Source: Chloroherpetonaceae bacterium (GTDB taxonomy: Bacteria; Bacteroidota; Chlorobiia; Chlorobiales; Thermochlorobacteraceae). From it: a stretch of DNA of 64,000 nt. The stretch is from positions 376,146 to 440,145 of the forward strand of contig JANRJQ010000010.1 of assembly GCA_033763895.1 (NCBI GenBank), given 5' to 3'. The notes under the pieces were generated by a model. It was not told where the DNA came from. It did no database searches and saw only the letters and a program-made list of their open reading frames with translations. Position numbers and translations under genes: made by a program. Shown in pieces: positions 52,307 through 59,844 of the stretch. The first letter of the stretch is position 1; the number at the start of each line of letters is the position of its first letter.

Positions 52307-52446
52307 TATATTTGCATCAGTTCAGGTACAATATGTTCTTTGCACTTCAAAGACTTTGCTTCCTACTTAGCAAAGCATCCTTTGTTGTTTTGTTTTGTTG
52401 TTTTGTTGATAGAGAGTCCCGTTGAGAACCAACGGGGCTTTTTTTT
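52307..52446 (+). ncRNA. Candidate small RNA or structured leader ending in a terminator
   Basis: In the 306-bp gap (52221-52526), a TATATTTG box (52307-52314; Bacteroidota -7 consensus TAnnTTTG) is followed by two hairpins: CTTTG/CAAAG around 52339-52352 and CTTTGCT/AGCAAAG at 52354-52375. A G/T-rich run of TTTTGTTG repeats and a terminator (52415-52446) follow. No open frame of useful size is seen. Alternatives: a 3' UTR of the Wzi-like gene, or an attenuated leader of the ABC permease gene. No -33 TTTG box found. Confidence 0.3.
52415..52446 (+). terminator. Rho-independent terminator upstream of the ABC permease gene
   Basis: AGTCCCGTTG, loop AGAAC, CAACGGGGCT (one T-G wobble pair) and an eight-T run. 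It lies 195 bp past the Wzi-like gene stop and 80 bp before the permease ATG. Confidence 0.88.
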
Positions 52447-52526
52447 GCACTGAATCTTTTTGTTTCCTTCAAACTTTATTCTCCCAAATAAGGGTTATTG
52501 ACCTATCAAACATTCACTAAACTTCG

Positions 52527-55115
52527 ATGGTCAATTTTAAGATATTCTACTCTGTTATTCTTAGGCATTCATTTCAAGACCCTATTCGATTTCTGATTTC
52601 AATTTTAGGTGTAGCAATCGGCGTAGGCGTTTTATTATCCATAAGGATTTCAAATTACTCCGCCCTAACTGCTTTTGAATCCACAATTGACTATCTCAGT
52701 GGGAAAGCAAACCTTCAAGTTATTTCTAAATCAAATACTTCATTTGATGAGGAAGAATTTGGAAAACTCTCAATCGTCAATTCAACGACACCGATTGTTT
52801 CGGCACTAACTCCAGTCATTGAATCTGTAACTACGGTGACCGATACATACGGAAAAAAATACCCCTCACCTTTTACAATTCTTGGAATCGATGTTTTCAC
52901 TGATGAACAGTTTCGAATTTATAGTCAAGACTCCTCAATTAAGAAAACAGATTTCTTAAGATTTTTAGCCGAACCTAATACCATTATTCTGCCAACTTCA
53001 CTCATTAATCATTTGGGACTTGAAATAAATGAAAAGATAATTGTATTGGCATCTGGAAAAAAGGTTCAGTTACAAGTTGTTGGAGTTTACAACGATGCTT
53101 TGCAGTCGCAGAGCGGTTCAAGCGGTTTTGGTGTAATGGATATTGAACAAGCACAGCGTCTTTTCGATAAACAAAATAAAATTGATCGTATTGATTTAAT
53201 CATTAATGAGGATAAGCGGGGGGAGACTGAAGAGCGTCTTTTAGAAATTATTCCGTCTTCGTTGCAATTGATCTCACCTAAAAATCGAGGCTCGCAAATC
53301 GCTACGATGATTAAAGCCTTTGAATTGAACTTGACCGCCCTTGCTTTTATCAGTTTACTTGTTGCTATGTTCTTAATCTATAATACCATCCTCACTAACG
53401 CTATTAGAAGAAGAAGAGAGGTGGGAATATTAAGAGCCCTTGGTTTAAGTGGCGAGGGAATTTTCAGCCTGTTTCTGTTTGAAGCCTTTTTAATCGGATG
53501 TATTGGAAGTGCATTTGGTGTAATCATAGGGAAAGGTTTGGCTCATTTTTTATTGGATGGAGTTACTCAAACAATATCAACGCTCTATATCGCCCTTTCA
53601 GCAAAAAAAGTTGTTTGGACTTGGCAAATGGCATTTGGGGTATTCAGTTTGGGAGTTGTAATGTCAGTTTTAGCTTCGATATACCCGGCTATGGAAGTTT
53701 TTAAGATTCACCCACGAGAATGTTTTCATCTTCAAATATTTGAGGACGCCGCTTCTCTCAATTTGAGAAAATTGCTCCCGATTGGTTTGGTTATAGGGTT
53801 AGTGAGTTTGCTATCAGGATTTTTGCCAAGCATTAATGGATTGCCGGTCTTTGGTTATGTTTCCGCAATTTGCATCATCTTTTCTTTTGCTGTGATTTCC
53901 CCAGCCTTTATCTACTTTTTGATCAATAGTTTATCGAATTTGTTCAAGAAACTCTTCGGTATCGAAGCGTTCATCGCAGGGAAATACTTGATTGAATCTT
54001 TGAATAGATCTTCAACAGCAGTTAATGCATTAATGGTATCGGTCGCAATGCTTGTTGGGGTGAGCATTATGGTTGGGAGTTTTAGAACTACAGTTAATTA
54101 TTGGGTTGAGCAGACATTGACCTCAGATATTTTTTTTGCACCTGCTGAGAGATATGCTTTAGGCTCTCAACTTCCAATTGATCGATCAGTCATTGACTTT
54201 TTGCAGCGTCAGGATGAGGTAAAAAGTGTTGAGGCCTTTAGTTCAAAGCTCACATCTTATCAAAATGAAAATGTTGTAATTGTCAGCACAGACTTTCGGG
54301 TTGATGGTAAAGAACTTTCGGTATTGCTTAAAGAAGGAAATAAAACGGATGTTTTTAGCAGAATGACATCCGGAAGAAAAAATATTATCATATCCGAGGC
54401 ATTTTCAACACGATTTCAAAAACACCTTGGAGATTCAATTGTTCTCCAAACGCCTAAAGGAGAATTGCCCTTTTCAATCGTGGGCGTCCAATTTGATTAC
54501 TCGTCTGACAGAGGAATTATATTTTTTCAAAGGGAAGATTTTACTGATGTTTGGAAAGATTCTTCAATACACAATATTGCCGTGAAACTTAAAGCCTCAT
54601 CAAAACTCGAAGAAGTTTTGAATGAATGGAAGATAGTTTTTTATAACACGGCTGTAAAAATATATTCGAATAAAGGTTTGCGCGACAATGTGCTTGAAAT
54701 TTTCGATCAAACTTTTGCGGTAACGAACATCCTCAAGATTATTGCGTTGGTGATCTCAGCGCTTGCCATAATTACTTCCTTAGGTGCAATAGTTTTTGAA
54801 AGGAGGTTTGAACTTGGTGTTCAACAAGCCATAGGAACTGCAAATCATCAGGTTTTTTTGATTATCATTTTAGAAGCGTTGTTTTTAGGATCAATTGCTG
54901 CAATACTGGGAATACTTTGTGGAATTGGATTATCGCTGATATTAGTTTATGTCATCAATATTCAGTCTTTTGGGTGGACGATACAATATGAACTCCCAAT
55001 TGAGACACTTATCGTAACCTTTATTTCAGTAGTAGCGACTGCAGGAGTTTCGGGTTTTGCTCCAGCAAAGTATGCAACAAGTTTTCCCCTAAGTATTCAG
55101 TTAAGACGAGAATAA
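52527..55115 (+). CDS. Large ABC-transporter permease (FtsX/MacB fold, duplicated)
   Basis: 862 residues, about ten membrane helices. The layout is helix (about 18-38), a large extracytoplasmic domain (about 40-260, MacB-like core), three helices (265-385), three to four helices (415-515), a second extracytoplasmic domain (about 515-735) and three C-terminal helices (735-845). AIRRRREVGILRALGLSG and FERRFELGVQQAIGTANHQ are the coupling-helix motifs of FtsX-type permeases, and each is followed by an Ala/Pro-rich end (YPAMEVFKIHP, FAPAKYATSFP). It may move lipids, lipoproteins or peptides. No ATPase gene is adjacent. Confidence 0.87.
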   Translation: MVNFKIFYSVILRHSFQDPIRFLISILGVAIGVGVLLSIRISNYSALTAFESTIDYLSGKANLQVISKSNTSFDEEEFGKLSIVNSTTPIVSALTPVIESVTTVTDTYGKKYPSPFTILGIDVFTDEQFRIYSQDSSIKKTDFLRFLAEPNTIILPTSLINHLGLEINEKIIVLASGKKVQLQVVGVYNDALQSQSGSSGFGVMDIEQAQRLFDKQNKIDRIDLIINEDKRGETEERLLEIIPSSLQLISPKNRGSQIATMIKAFELNLTALAFISLLVAMFLIYNTILTNAIRRRREVGILRALGLSGEGIFSLFLFEAFLIGCIGSAFGVIIGKGLAHFLLDGVTQTISTLYIALSAKKVVWTWQMAFGVFSLGVVMSVLASIYPAMEVFKIHPRECFHLQIFEDAASLNLRKLLPIGLVIGLVSLLSGFLPSINGLPVFGYVSAICIIFSFAVISPAFIYFLINSLSNLFKKLFGIEAFIAGKYLIESLNRSSTAVNALMVSVAMLVGVSIMVGSFRTTVNYWVEQTLTSDIFFAPAERYALGSQLPIDRSVIDFLQRQDEVKSVEAFSSKLTSYQNENVVIVSTDFRVDGKELSVLLKEGNKTDVFSRMTSGRKNIIISEAFSTRFQKHLGDSIVLQTPKGELPFSIVGVQFDYSSDRGIIFFQREDFTDVWKDSSIHNIAVKLKASSKLEEVLNEWKIVFYNTAVKIYSNKGLRDNVLEIFDQTFAVTNILKIIALVISALAIITSLGAIVFERRFELGVQQAIGTANHQVFLIIILEALFLGSIAAILGILCGIGLSLILVYVINIQSFGWTIQYELPIETLIVTFISVVATAGVSGFAPAKYATSFPLSIQLRRE

Positions 55116-55143
55116 AAGGATAAGATTAGAAAAGGTGAGTGAG

Positions 55144-55225
55144 CGGAGGATGAGGGACTCGAACCCCCACAGGCTTGCGCCCGGCAGTTTTCAAGACTGC
55201 TGCCATACCATTAGGCGAATCCTCC
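55144..55225 (-). tRNA. tRNA-Ser (anticodon TGA)
   Basis: Reading the minus strand, the acceptor arms GGAGGAT and ATCCTCC pair, and the anticodon loop CTTGAAA gives TGA. A long variable arm (GGGCGCAAGCCT region) and GGTTCGAGTCC as T-arm are present. The length of 82 bases with a class II variable arm fits serine. Confidence 0.95.
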
Positions 55226-55233
55226 AGTTTTGG

Positions 55234-55321
55234 CGGAGAGAGCGGGATTCGAACCCGCGAGAGCTTTTATACCCTACCCGCTTTCCAGGCGAGCGCACTA
55301 GACCAACTATGCGACCTCTCC
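55234..55321 (-). tRNA. tRNA-Ser (anticodon GGA)
   Basis: Minus strand: acceptor arms GGAGAGG and TCTCTCC (one G-T pair), anticodon loop CTGGAAA giving GGA, a long variable arm (TAGGGTATAAAAGCTCTC) and T-arm GGGTTCGAATCCC. 88 bases, class II. It lies eight bases from the TGA-reading tRNA-Ser, upstream of it, so both are likely one transcript. Confidence 0.95.
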
Positions 55322-55424
55322 AAGGAAGCCACTTTCATAAAACAGGCTTTCAATAGACCCCGCCAAAAACGGGATGCAAATATAAATGTGAAATAGGGTT
55401 TTGCAAAGAAATTGTGTAAAAATA

Positions 55425-55449
55425 CATAAGGCGCTGAAAGCGCCTTATG
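55425..55449 (-). terminator. Terminator hairpin after the lysine aminomutase-type gene
   Basis: Perfect 11-bp arms CATAAGGCGCT/AGCGCCTTATG with a three-base loop. On the minus strand it is followed by TATTTTTA, so it should end transcription of the gene at 55472-56758. Confidence 0.8.
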
Positions 55450-55471
55450 TTATAGTCTCTGGAAAACACGA

Positions 55472-56758
55472 TCAAAAATAGTCTTGAATTTCTGCACCAA
55501 CCGTAAATCCGTTGTCAATTGCAATTTGTTCAAGTGACTCTTCTTGAACTTGAGGATAGGTGTAAGTTTCGCCTTTAAAGTTTTTCATAACAACTTCTTT
55601 ATCACTTAATTTTTCAATGTAGTGAGGAAGTAAAGGAATTTTGCCACCACCACCGGGAGAATCAATGACATAATGCGGAATCGCTAAACCTGAAATATGC
55701 CCTCTAAGCCCTTGAATGATTTCAAGACCTTTTTCAACTTTTGTTCGGAAATGTTCTGTTCCTTTTACGATATCTGCTTGATAGATATAATATGGTCTGA
55801 CTCGCATTTTCAAGAGTCCTTTCATGAGAGTACGCATCGTTTCCACATTATCATTAACTCCTTTAAGAAGGACACACTGATTTCCAACAGGAACCCCTGC
55901 ATCTGCAAGACGTTCACAAGCTTGTTTCGCTTCAGCTGTCAGTTCTCTCGGATGATTAAAGTGAGTATTCACATATACTGGATGATATTTTTTAATAATA
56001 CTGCAAAGTTTTTTTGTAATGCGTTGTGGGAGCACACAAGGGATTTTGGTTCCAATGCGGATGATTTCTACATGTGGAATTTCTCTTAAAGAAGAAAGGA
56101 TGTATTCAATTCTCCGGTCTGAAAGAGTTAAAGGATCACCACCTGAAAGTACGATATCTCGTATTTCTTTATGTTCCCGAATGTAATTAATGCCAGATTC
56201 AAGATACTTTAGGCTGATTTTAGAGGAGTCACTTACTTTTCGTTTGCGTGTACAAAAACGGCAATAGATTGCACATTCATGAGCAACTAAAAAAAGTACG
56301 CGATCTGGGTAACGATGAGTAATACTTTGAACAGGTGAATCTCTTTCTTCATTAAGCGGGTCATCAACACAGCAACCCTTAATCAATTCATTTTTGCTTG
56401 GAATAACTTGCAAGTAAATCGGATCATTCTTTTCTTGAATTAAAGAAGCGTAGTAAGGGTTAATGCGGATGTTGAATTCATTTTGTAATTCTTTCATCAC
56501 CTCTATGTCTTCACCCCACTTTTCGTGAACTTCCTCGGGTGTTTCAATACTATTATGAAGAAGATGCTTCCAACGAATGTCCTCATCGTCATCAAGAGCC
56601 GGAGGTGACGGAAGTTTTTGTTCAAACTTATTAGAAATAGATTCATTCGCATCTTTTTTTCGTTTTCTAACTTTCTCTTTGGATTCCTGATTTATTGAAA
56701 GTTGAGAACTCTTTGTTAAAGATGGTTGCAAGTCTAATAGTGACTGATGTGCCGGCAT
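55472..56758 (-). CDS. Radical SAM lysine 2,3-aminomutase family protein (KamA-like)
   Basis: 428 residues. The SAM-cluster motif is Cys162-x3-Cys166-x2-Cys169 (CAIYCRFC). The PLP lysine is Lys373 in PGGGGKIPLLP. Asp329 (YQAD) and Asp366 (VIDSPGG) match the two aspartates that hold the lysine side-chain amino group in clostridial lysine 2,3-aminomutase; GTEHFRT also fits. It should turn L-lysine into beta-lysine, either for the osmolyte N-epsilon-acetyl-beta-lysine or another use. No partner acetyltransferase or EF-P genes adjoin. The charged first 60 residues are poorly conserved. The 294-bp gap beyond (56759-57052) shows no gene or clear element. Confidence 0.85.
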   Translation of the reverse strand: MPAHQSLLDLQPSLTKSSQLSINQESKEKVRKRKKDANESISNKFEQKLPSPPALDDDEDIRWKHLLHNSIETPEEVHEKWGEDIEVMKELQNEFNIRINPYYASLIQEKNDPIYLQVIPSKNELIKGCCVDDPLNEERDSPVQSITHRYPDRVLFLVAHECAIYCRFCTRKRKVSDSSKISLKYLESGINYIREHKEIRDIVLSGGDPLTLSDRRIEYILSSLREIPHVEIIRIGTKIPCVLPQRITKKLCSIIKKYHPVYVNTHFNHPRELTAEAKQACERLADAGVPVGNQCVLLKGVNDNVETMRTLMKGLLKMRVRPYYIYQADIVKGTEHFRTKVEKGLEIIQGLRGHISGLAIPHYVIDSPGGGGKIPLLPHYIEKLSDKEVVMKNFKGETYTYPQVQEESLEQIAIDNGFTVGAEIQDYF

Positions 56759-57052
56759 AACTGACTCTAATATTTTATGATGAAAAATTCTGTCTTATGA
56801 ATGATTATCAACTGCTGTTGTTTGAATAGTCATAAAACACTTCTAAAAGGTATTAGTCAATTTCTATGCCAATTCAATTTTGAATATTTATTTGAAACCT
56901 AAATAACGATGAACCAATTGTGGTATTGAGTTTCATAGAAAGAGTTGAGGATCGGAGAGAATAAGGTTATGAATCTGAGAATGAAGAAACTTATCACATT
57001 GATAACCCGGTGAACTTATTTTTCTCAGAATTCTTTCAGTTAGATAGTCAAT

Positions 57053-57469
57053 TCATAATAGGGTAATGACTTTTGAAATGTACTTGTTTTCTTTTTTAAA
57101 CATCAATGCCTTTTCATCTTTTGTGTTGTCTTTATAACCAACGAGATGAAGACAGGAATGAATCGTGACACGAATCAATTCTTGTTTATAGGACGAGTAA
57201 AACCGGATTGCGTTTTGCCGAACAGTATCAAGTGAAATATAGAACTCGCCTTCTACTAATGTTCCTTTATTGAGACGAAAGGAGATTGTATCCGTGGCGT
57301 AATGATGAGATAAATACTTTTCGTTTATCTTTTTGATAAACTTATCTCCACAATACACAGCTGAAATATCACTAATTGAATGTTTCTCTCCTTCAATAGT
57401 TTCTTCAATGGCTAACGATATTAGTCTTTTCGGGATTTTTTGTTTTGTTGTATTTGAGATCGTAATCAT
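57053..57469 (-). CDS. ybeY: rRNA maturation endoribonuclease YbeY (variant metal site)
   Basis: 138 residues. The YbeY metal motif is recognisable as IHSCLHLVGYKDN: His104 and His108 are kept, but the third ligand, normally His in HxxxHxxxxxH, is Asp114. VAVxVGDxxI-like ISAVYCGDKFIKKINEKY and ATDTISF are family features. It acts on 16S rRNA 3' end and 70S quality control. Divergent from the polysaccharide operon with 117 bp between starts. Confidence 0.87.
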   Translation of the reverse strand: MITISNTTKQKIPKRLISLAIEETIEGEKHSISDISAVYCGDKFIKKINEKYLSHHYATDTISFRLNKGTLVEGEFYISLDTVRQNAIRFYSSYKQELIRVTIHSCLHLVGYKDNTKDEKALMFKKENKYISKVITLL

Positions 57470-57586
57470 TTAAGCTGTATGTTTTATCTCACAATGAAAA
57501 GATACTGTTTCTATAGGGCGTTAAATTTATCTAAATTTAAGATATGATAACCCAATCATCTTTTTGAAATAAAAGTATAAAACTGA

Positions 57587-59011
57587 ATGTCGTCTTTGAG
57601 AGTACCGTTACACAAAATCATTTTGGCAATTGGGGACTACAGTGTTATTCTACTTTCTATTTGGATAGCAATACAACTTAGGTTGCCCGAAAGAAATCTT
57701 TCCCCTGAAAGCATTAATTTTTTTGCCCTTCAATCGATTCTTTTGATATGCCTCTCATTTTCTTGGATTATCATCTTTCAATCTCAAAATCTTTATAAAA
57801 TCAACTGGTTCCTTTCCACAGCTCAACAGTTTGTGGCAATCTTTAAGAGTGTAGGTTATGGGATTTTAGGAATTGTGATGCTTTCCTTTATTGTGAAGGG
57901 AAACTATGTTTTGGATAGTCGTTTAATAACGGCGTATCTCGCATTAGTTTTATTTGTATTGCTCGTTGTTTGGAGGATATTTGTTTTCAGATCACTTTAC
58001 ATTTATCTCTCAAGGCATTCTATTGGAGGCAGAAATATCTTAATTGTAGGCGCGGGGAGAAGAGGTACAAAACTGGCTCGTGAGATTATCTCTTTAAACC
58101 GATACGGATTAAATGTGGTTGGCTTTTTGGATGATAAAATTCCAACAGATAAAATTATTCTCGACAACAGAAAAGTTCTTGGCAGCATTAAGGATTTGAG
58201 AAAAGTGATTGAAGAAATCAAGATTGACGAGATTATCATTGCAATGAGCAATGTAACTCACTCAAGATTACATGACATAATGGATTTTTGTAAATCAACA
58301 GGAATAGCAACTAAACTTTCTTCTGCACTTTACGAAATCGTTCCAACGAAAGTGGATGTTGAGTTTTATGGCAATAATGTTGTAATTGACCTCTCATCAG
58401 GATTTGACCGAGTTCAAGGGTTTTATAAACGATCTGTGGATATTTTTCTCTCGTTGATTTCAATTCTAATCATAACCCCATTTCTGATTATTATTTCAAT
58501 TGCTATAAAACTTGACTCAAGAGGTCCGATTTTTTATCGTCAAAAAAGAGTTGGTAAAGACGGTAAACTCTTTTGGTGTTACAAGTTTAGATCGATGCAT
58601 ATTGACGCTGATGAAAGAAAAAAAGAGTTAGAAGCATTTAATGAGGTATCCGGGCCAATTTTTAAGATGAAAAATGATCCAAGAGTAACGAGAGTTGGCA
58701 AATTTATTCGAAGGCTTTCTGTAGATGAAGTCCCTCAAATTTTGAATGTTCTAATGGGAGATATGTCATTTGTTGGACCTCGGCCCTGTACGCCCGATGA
58801 ATTGCAAAAGTATGAAGACTGGCATAAACGAAGACTTTCCGTGCCGCAAGGAATTACAGGTTTATGGCAAGTCAGTGGAAGGAGTAATTTAAGTTTTGTC
58901 GATATGGTGATTTTAGACCTCTACTATGTTGAGAATGCTTCCGTAATAATGGATTTCAACATCATTTTGAGAACTCTCCCAGCAGTAATTTTTGGTAAAG
59001 GTGCATACTGA
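57587..59011 (+). CDS. Polyprenyl-phosphate glycosylphosphotransferase (WcaJ/WbaP family)
   Basis: 474 residues, first step of an exopolysaccharide or capsule pathway: transfer of a sugar-1-phosphate from a nucleotide sugar to undecaprenyl phosphate. Five membrane helices (about 10-30, 45-65, 80-105, 110-130 and 280-305), a Rossmann-like region (about 150-250: NILIVGAGRRGTKLAREI), and a complete catalytic domain with YKFRSM, DADERKKE, SVDEVPQ, MSFVGPRP and GLWQVSGRS. It starts a three-gene run with the WecG-like transferase and an amylase. Confidence 0.93.
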   Translation: MSSLRVPLHKIILAIGDYSVILLSIWIAIQLRLPERNLSPESINFFALQSILLICLSFSWIIIFQSQNLYKINWFLSTAQQFVAIFKSVGYGILGIVMLSFIVKGNYVLDSRLITAYLALVLFVLLVVWRIFVFRSLYIYLSRHSIGGRNILIVGAGRRGTKLAREIISLNRYGLNVVGFLDDKIPTDKIILDNRKVLGSIKDLRKVIEEIKIDEIIIAMSNVTHSRLHDIMDFCKSTGIATKLSSALYEIVPTKVDVEFYGNNVVIDLSSGFDRVQGFYKRSVDIFLSLISILIITPFLIIISIAIKLDSRGPIFYRQKRVGKDGKLFWCYKFRSMHIDADERKKELEAFNEVSGPIFKMKNDPRVTRVGKFIRRLSVDEVPQILNVLMGDMSFVGPRPCTPDELQKYEDWHKRRLSVPQGITGLWQVSGRSNLSFVDMVILDLYYVENASVIMDFNIILRTLPAVIFGKGAY

Positions 59012-59014
59012 GTG

Positions 59015-59842
59015 ATGGAGAATCAAATTAAAACTGTTGAAAAAGCACCCCTCACATCCTCTCCAACCGATAAGTTTTCCCTCTTAAAAGAGAAAAGAAC
59101 TTATGCGATGTCAACCCCGATGGATAATCTCACGATGAGCGAAACAATTGAATTAATTGATGAAGCCATCAAGATCAACAAATCAATTCAGCATGTTGTT
59201 GTGAATGCAGCCAAGGTCGTTGAAATCAATAAGAACCCCTCTTTGAAGAAGATCGTTGATGAGTGTGATATTGTTAATATCGATGGTCAAGCGGTCGTAT
59301 GGGCATCTCGTTTTTTAGGATTTCCAGTGAAGGAAAGAGTTGCGGGGATTGATTTAATGGAAAAACTGATTGAAATGGCCTCTGAAAAAAATTATGGGGT
59401 TTATTTTTTAGGTGCAAAGCAAGAAATTCTGGAAAAAGTAGTCGATGTCTATAAAGCAAAATACAAAAATATTAAGATTTCTGGGTTGAGAAATGGTTAT
59501 TTCAAAGAAGATGAGGAGTTAGATATTGCAAAAGAAATTGCAAAATCCCAAACAAAAATCTTACTTGTTGCAATTAGTTCTCCTAAAAAGGAATTTTTTC
59601 TTAATAAGTATAAGTCTGTAATGGGTGTTCCGTTTGTAATGGGTGTTGGAGGCAGTTTTGATGTGGTAGCTGGGTACGTTAAAAGAGCTCCCCTTTGGAT
59701 GCAAAATTTCGGTTTAGAATGGCTATTTCGCTTTTTGCAAGAGCCAAAAAGAATGTGGAAGAGATATATTATAGGTAACTCTGAATTTATTTGGATTGTA
59801 ATTAAGGAGAAAGTATTTCAAAAAATATTAAGAAAGAAATAA
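59015..59842 (+). CDS. WecG/TagA/CpsF-family glycosyltransferase
   Basis: 275 residues from the ATG at 59015 (a GTG lies just before it). Family motifs: VVNAAKVVEIN, VNIDGQAVVWASRFLG, RVAGIDLME, VAISSPKKEFF and GVGGSFDVVAGYVKRAP, then EWLFRFLQEPKRMWKRY. It adds ManNAc-like or other sugars to a lipid-linked intermediate. The start is 3 bp beyond the phosphotransferase stop, so the two act in the same pathway. Confidence 0.92.
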   Translation: MENQIKTVEKAPLTSSPTDKFSLLKEKRTYAMSTPMDNLTMSETIELIDEAIKINKSIQHVVVNAAKVVEINKNPSLKKIVDECDIVNIDGQAVVWASRFLGFPVKERVAGIDLMEKLIEMASEKNYGVYFLGAKQEILEKVVDVYKAKYKNIKISGLRNGYFKEDEELDIAKEIAKSQTKILLVAISSPKKEFFLNKYKSVMGVPFVMGVGGSFDVVAGYVKRAPLWMQNFGLEWLFRFLQEPKRMWKRYIIGNSEFIWIVIKEKVFQKILRKK

Positions 59843-59844
59843 CT

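Noticed and set aside
52381-52408. TTTTGTTG-type repeat run as a microsatellite or CRISPR-like repeat
   Set aside because: Only a few imperfect low-complexity units without spacers; treated as part of the structured gap.
53498-53704. Possible frameshift in the ABC permease gene from a second frame
   Set aside because: The main frame is uninterrupted over 862 codons and keeps family motifs at both ends.
55135-55396. Open frames across the tRNA-Ser pair
   Set aside because: They are read-throughs of the complementary strand of two clear tRNA genes, with no protein character.
56940-57015. Short ATG-started frame in the gap before ybeY
   Set aside because: Only 14 codons, no support from context or composition.
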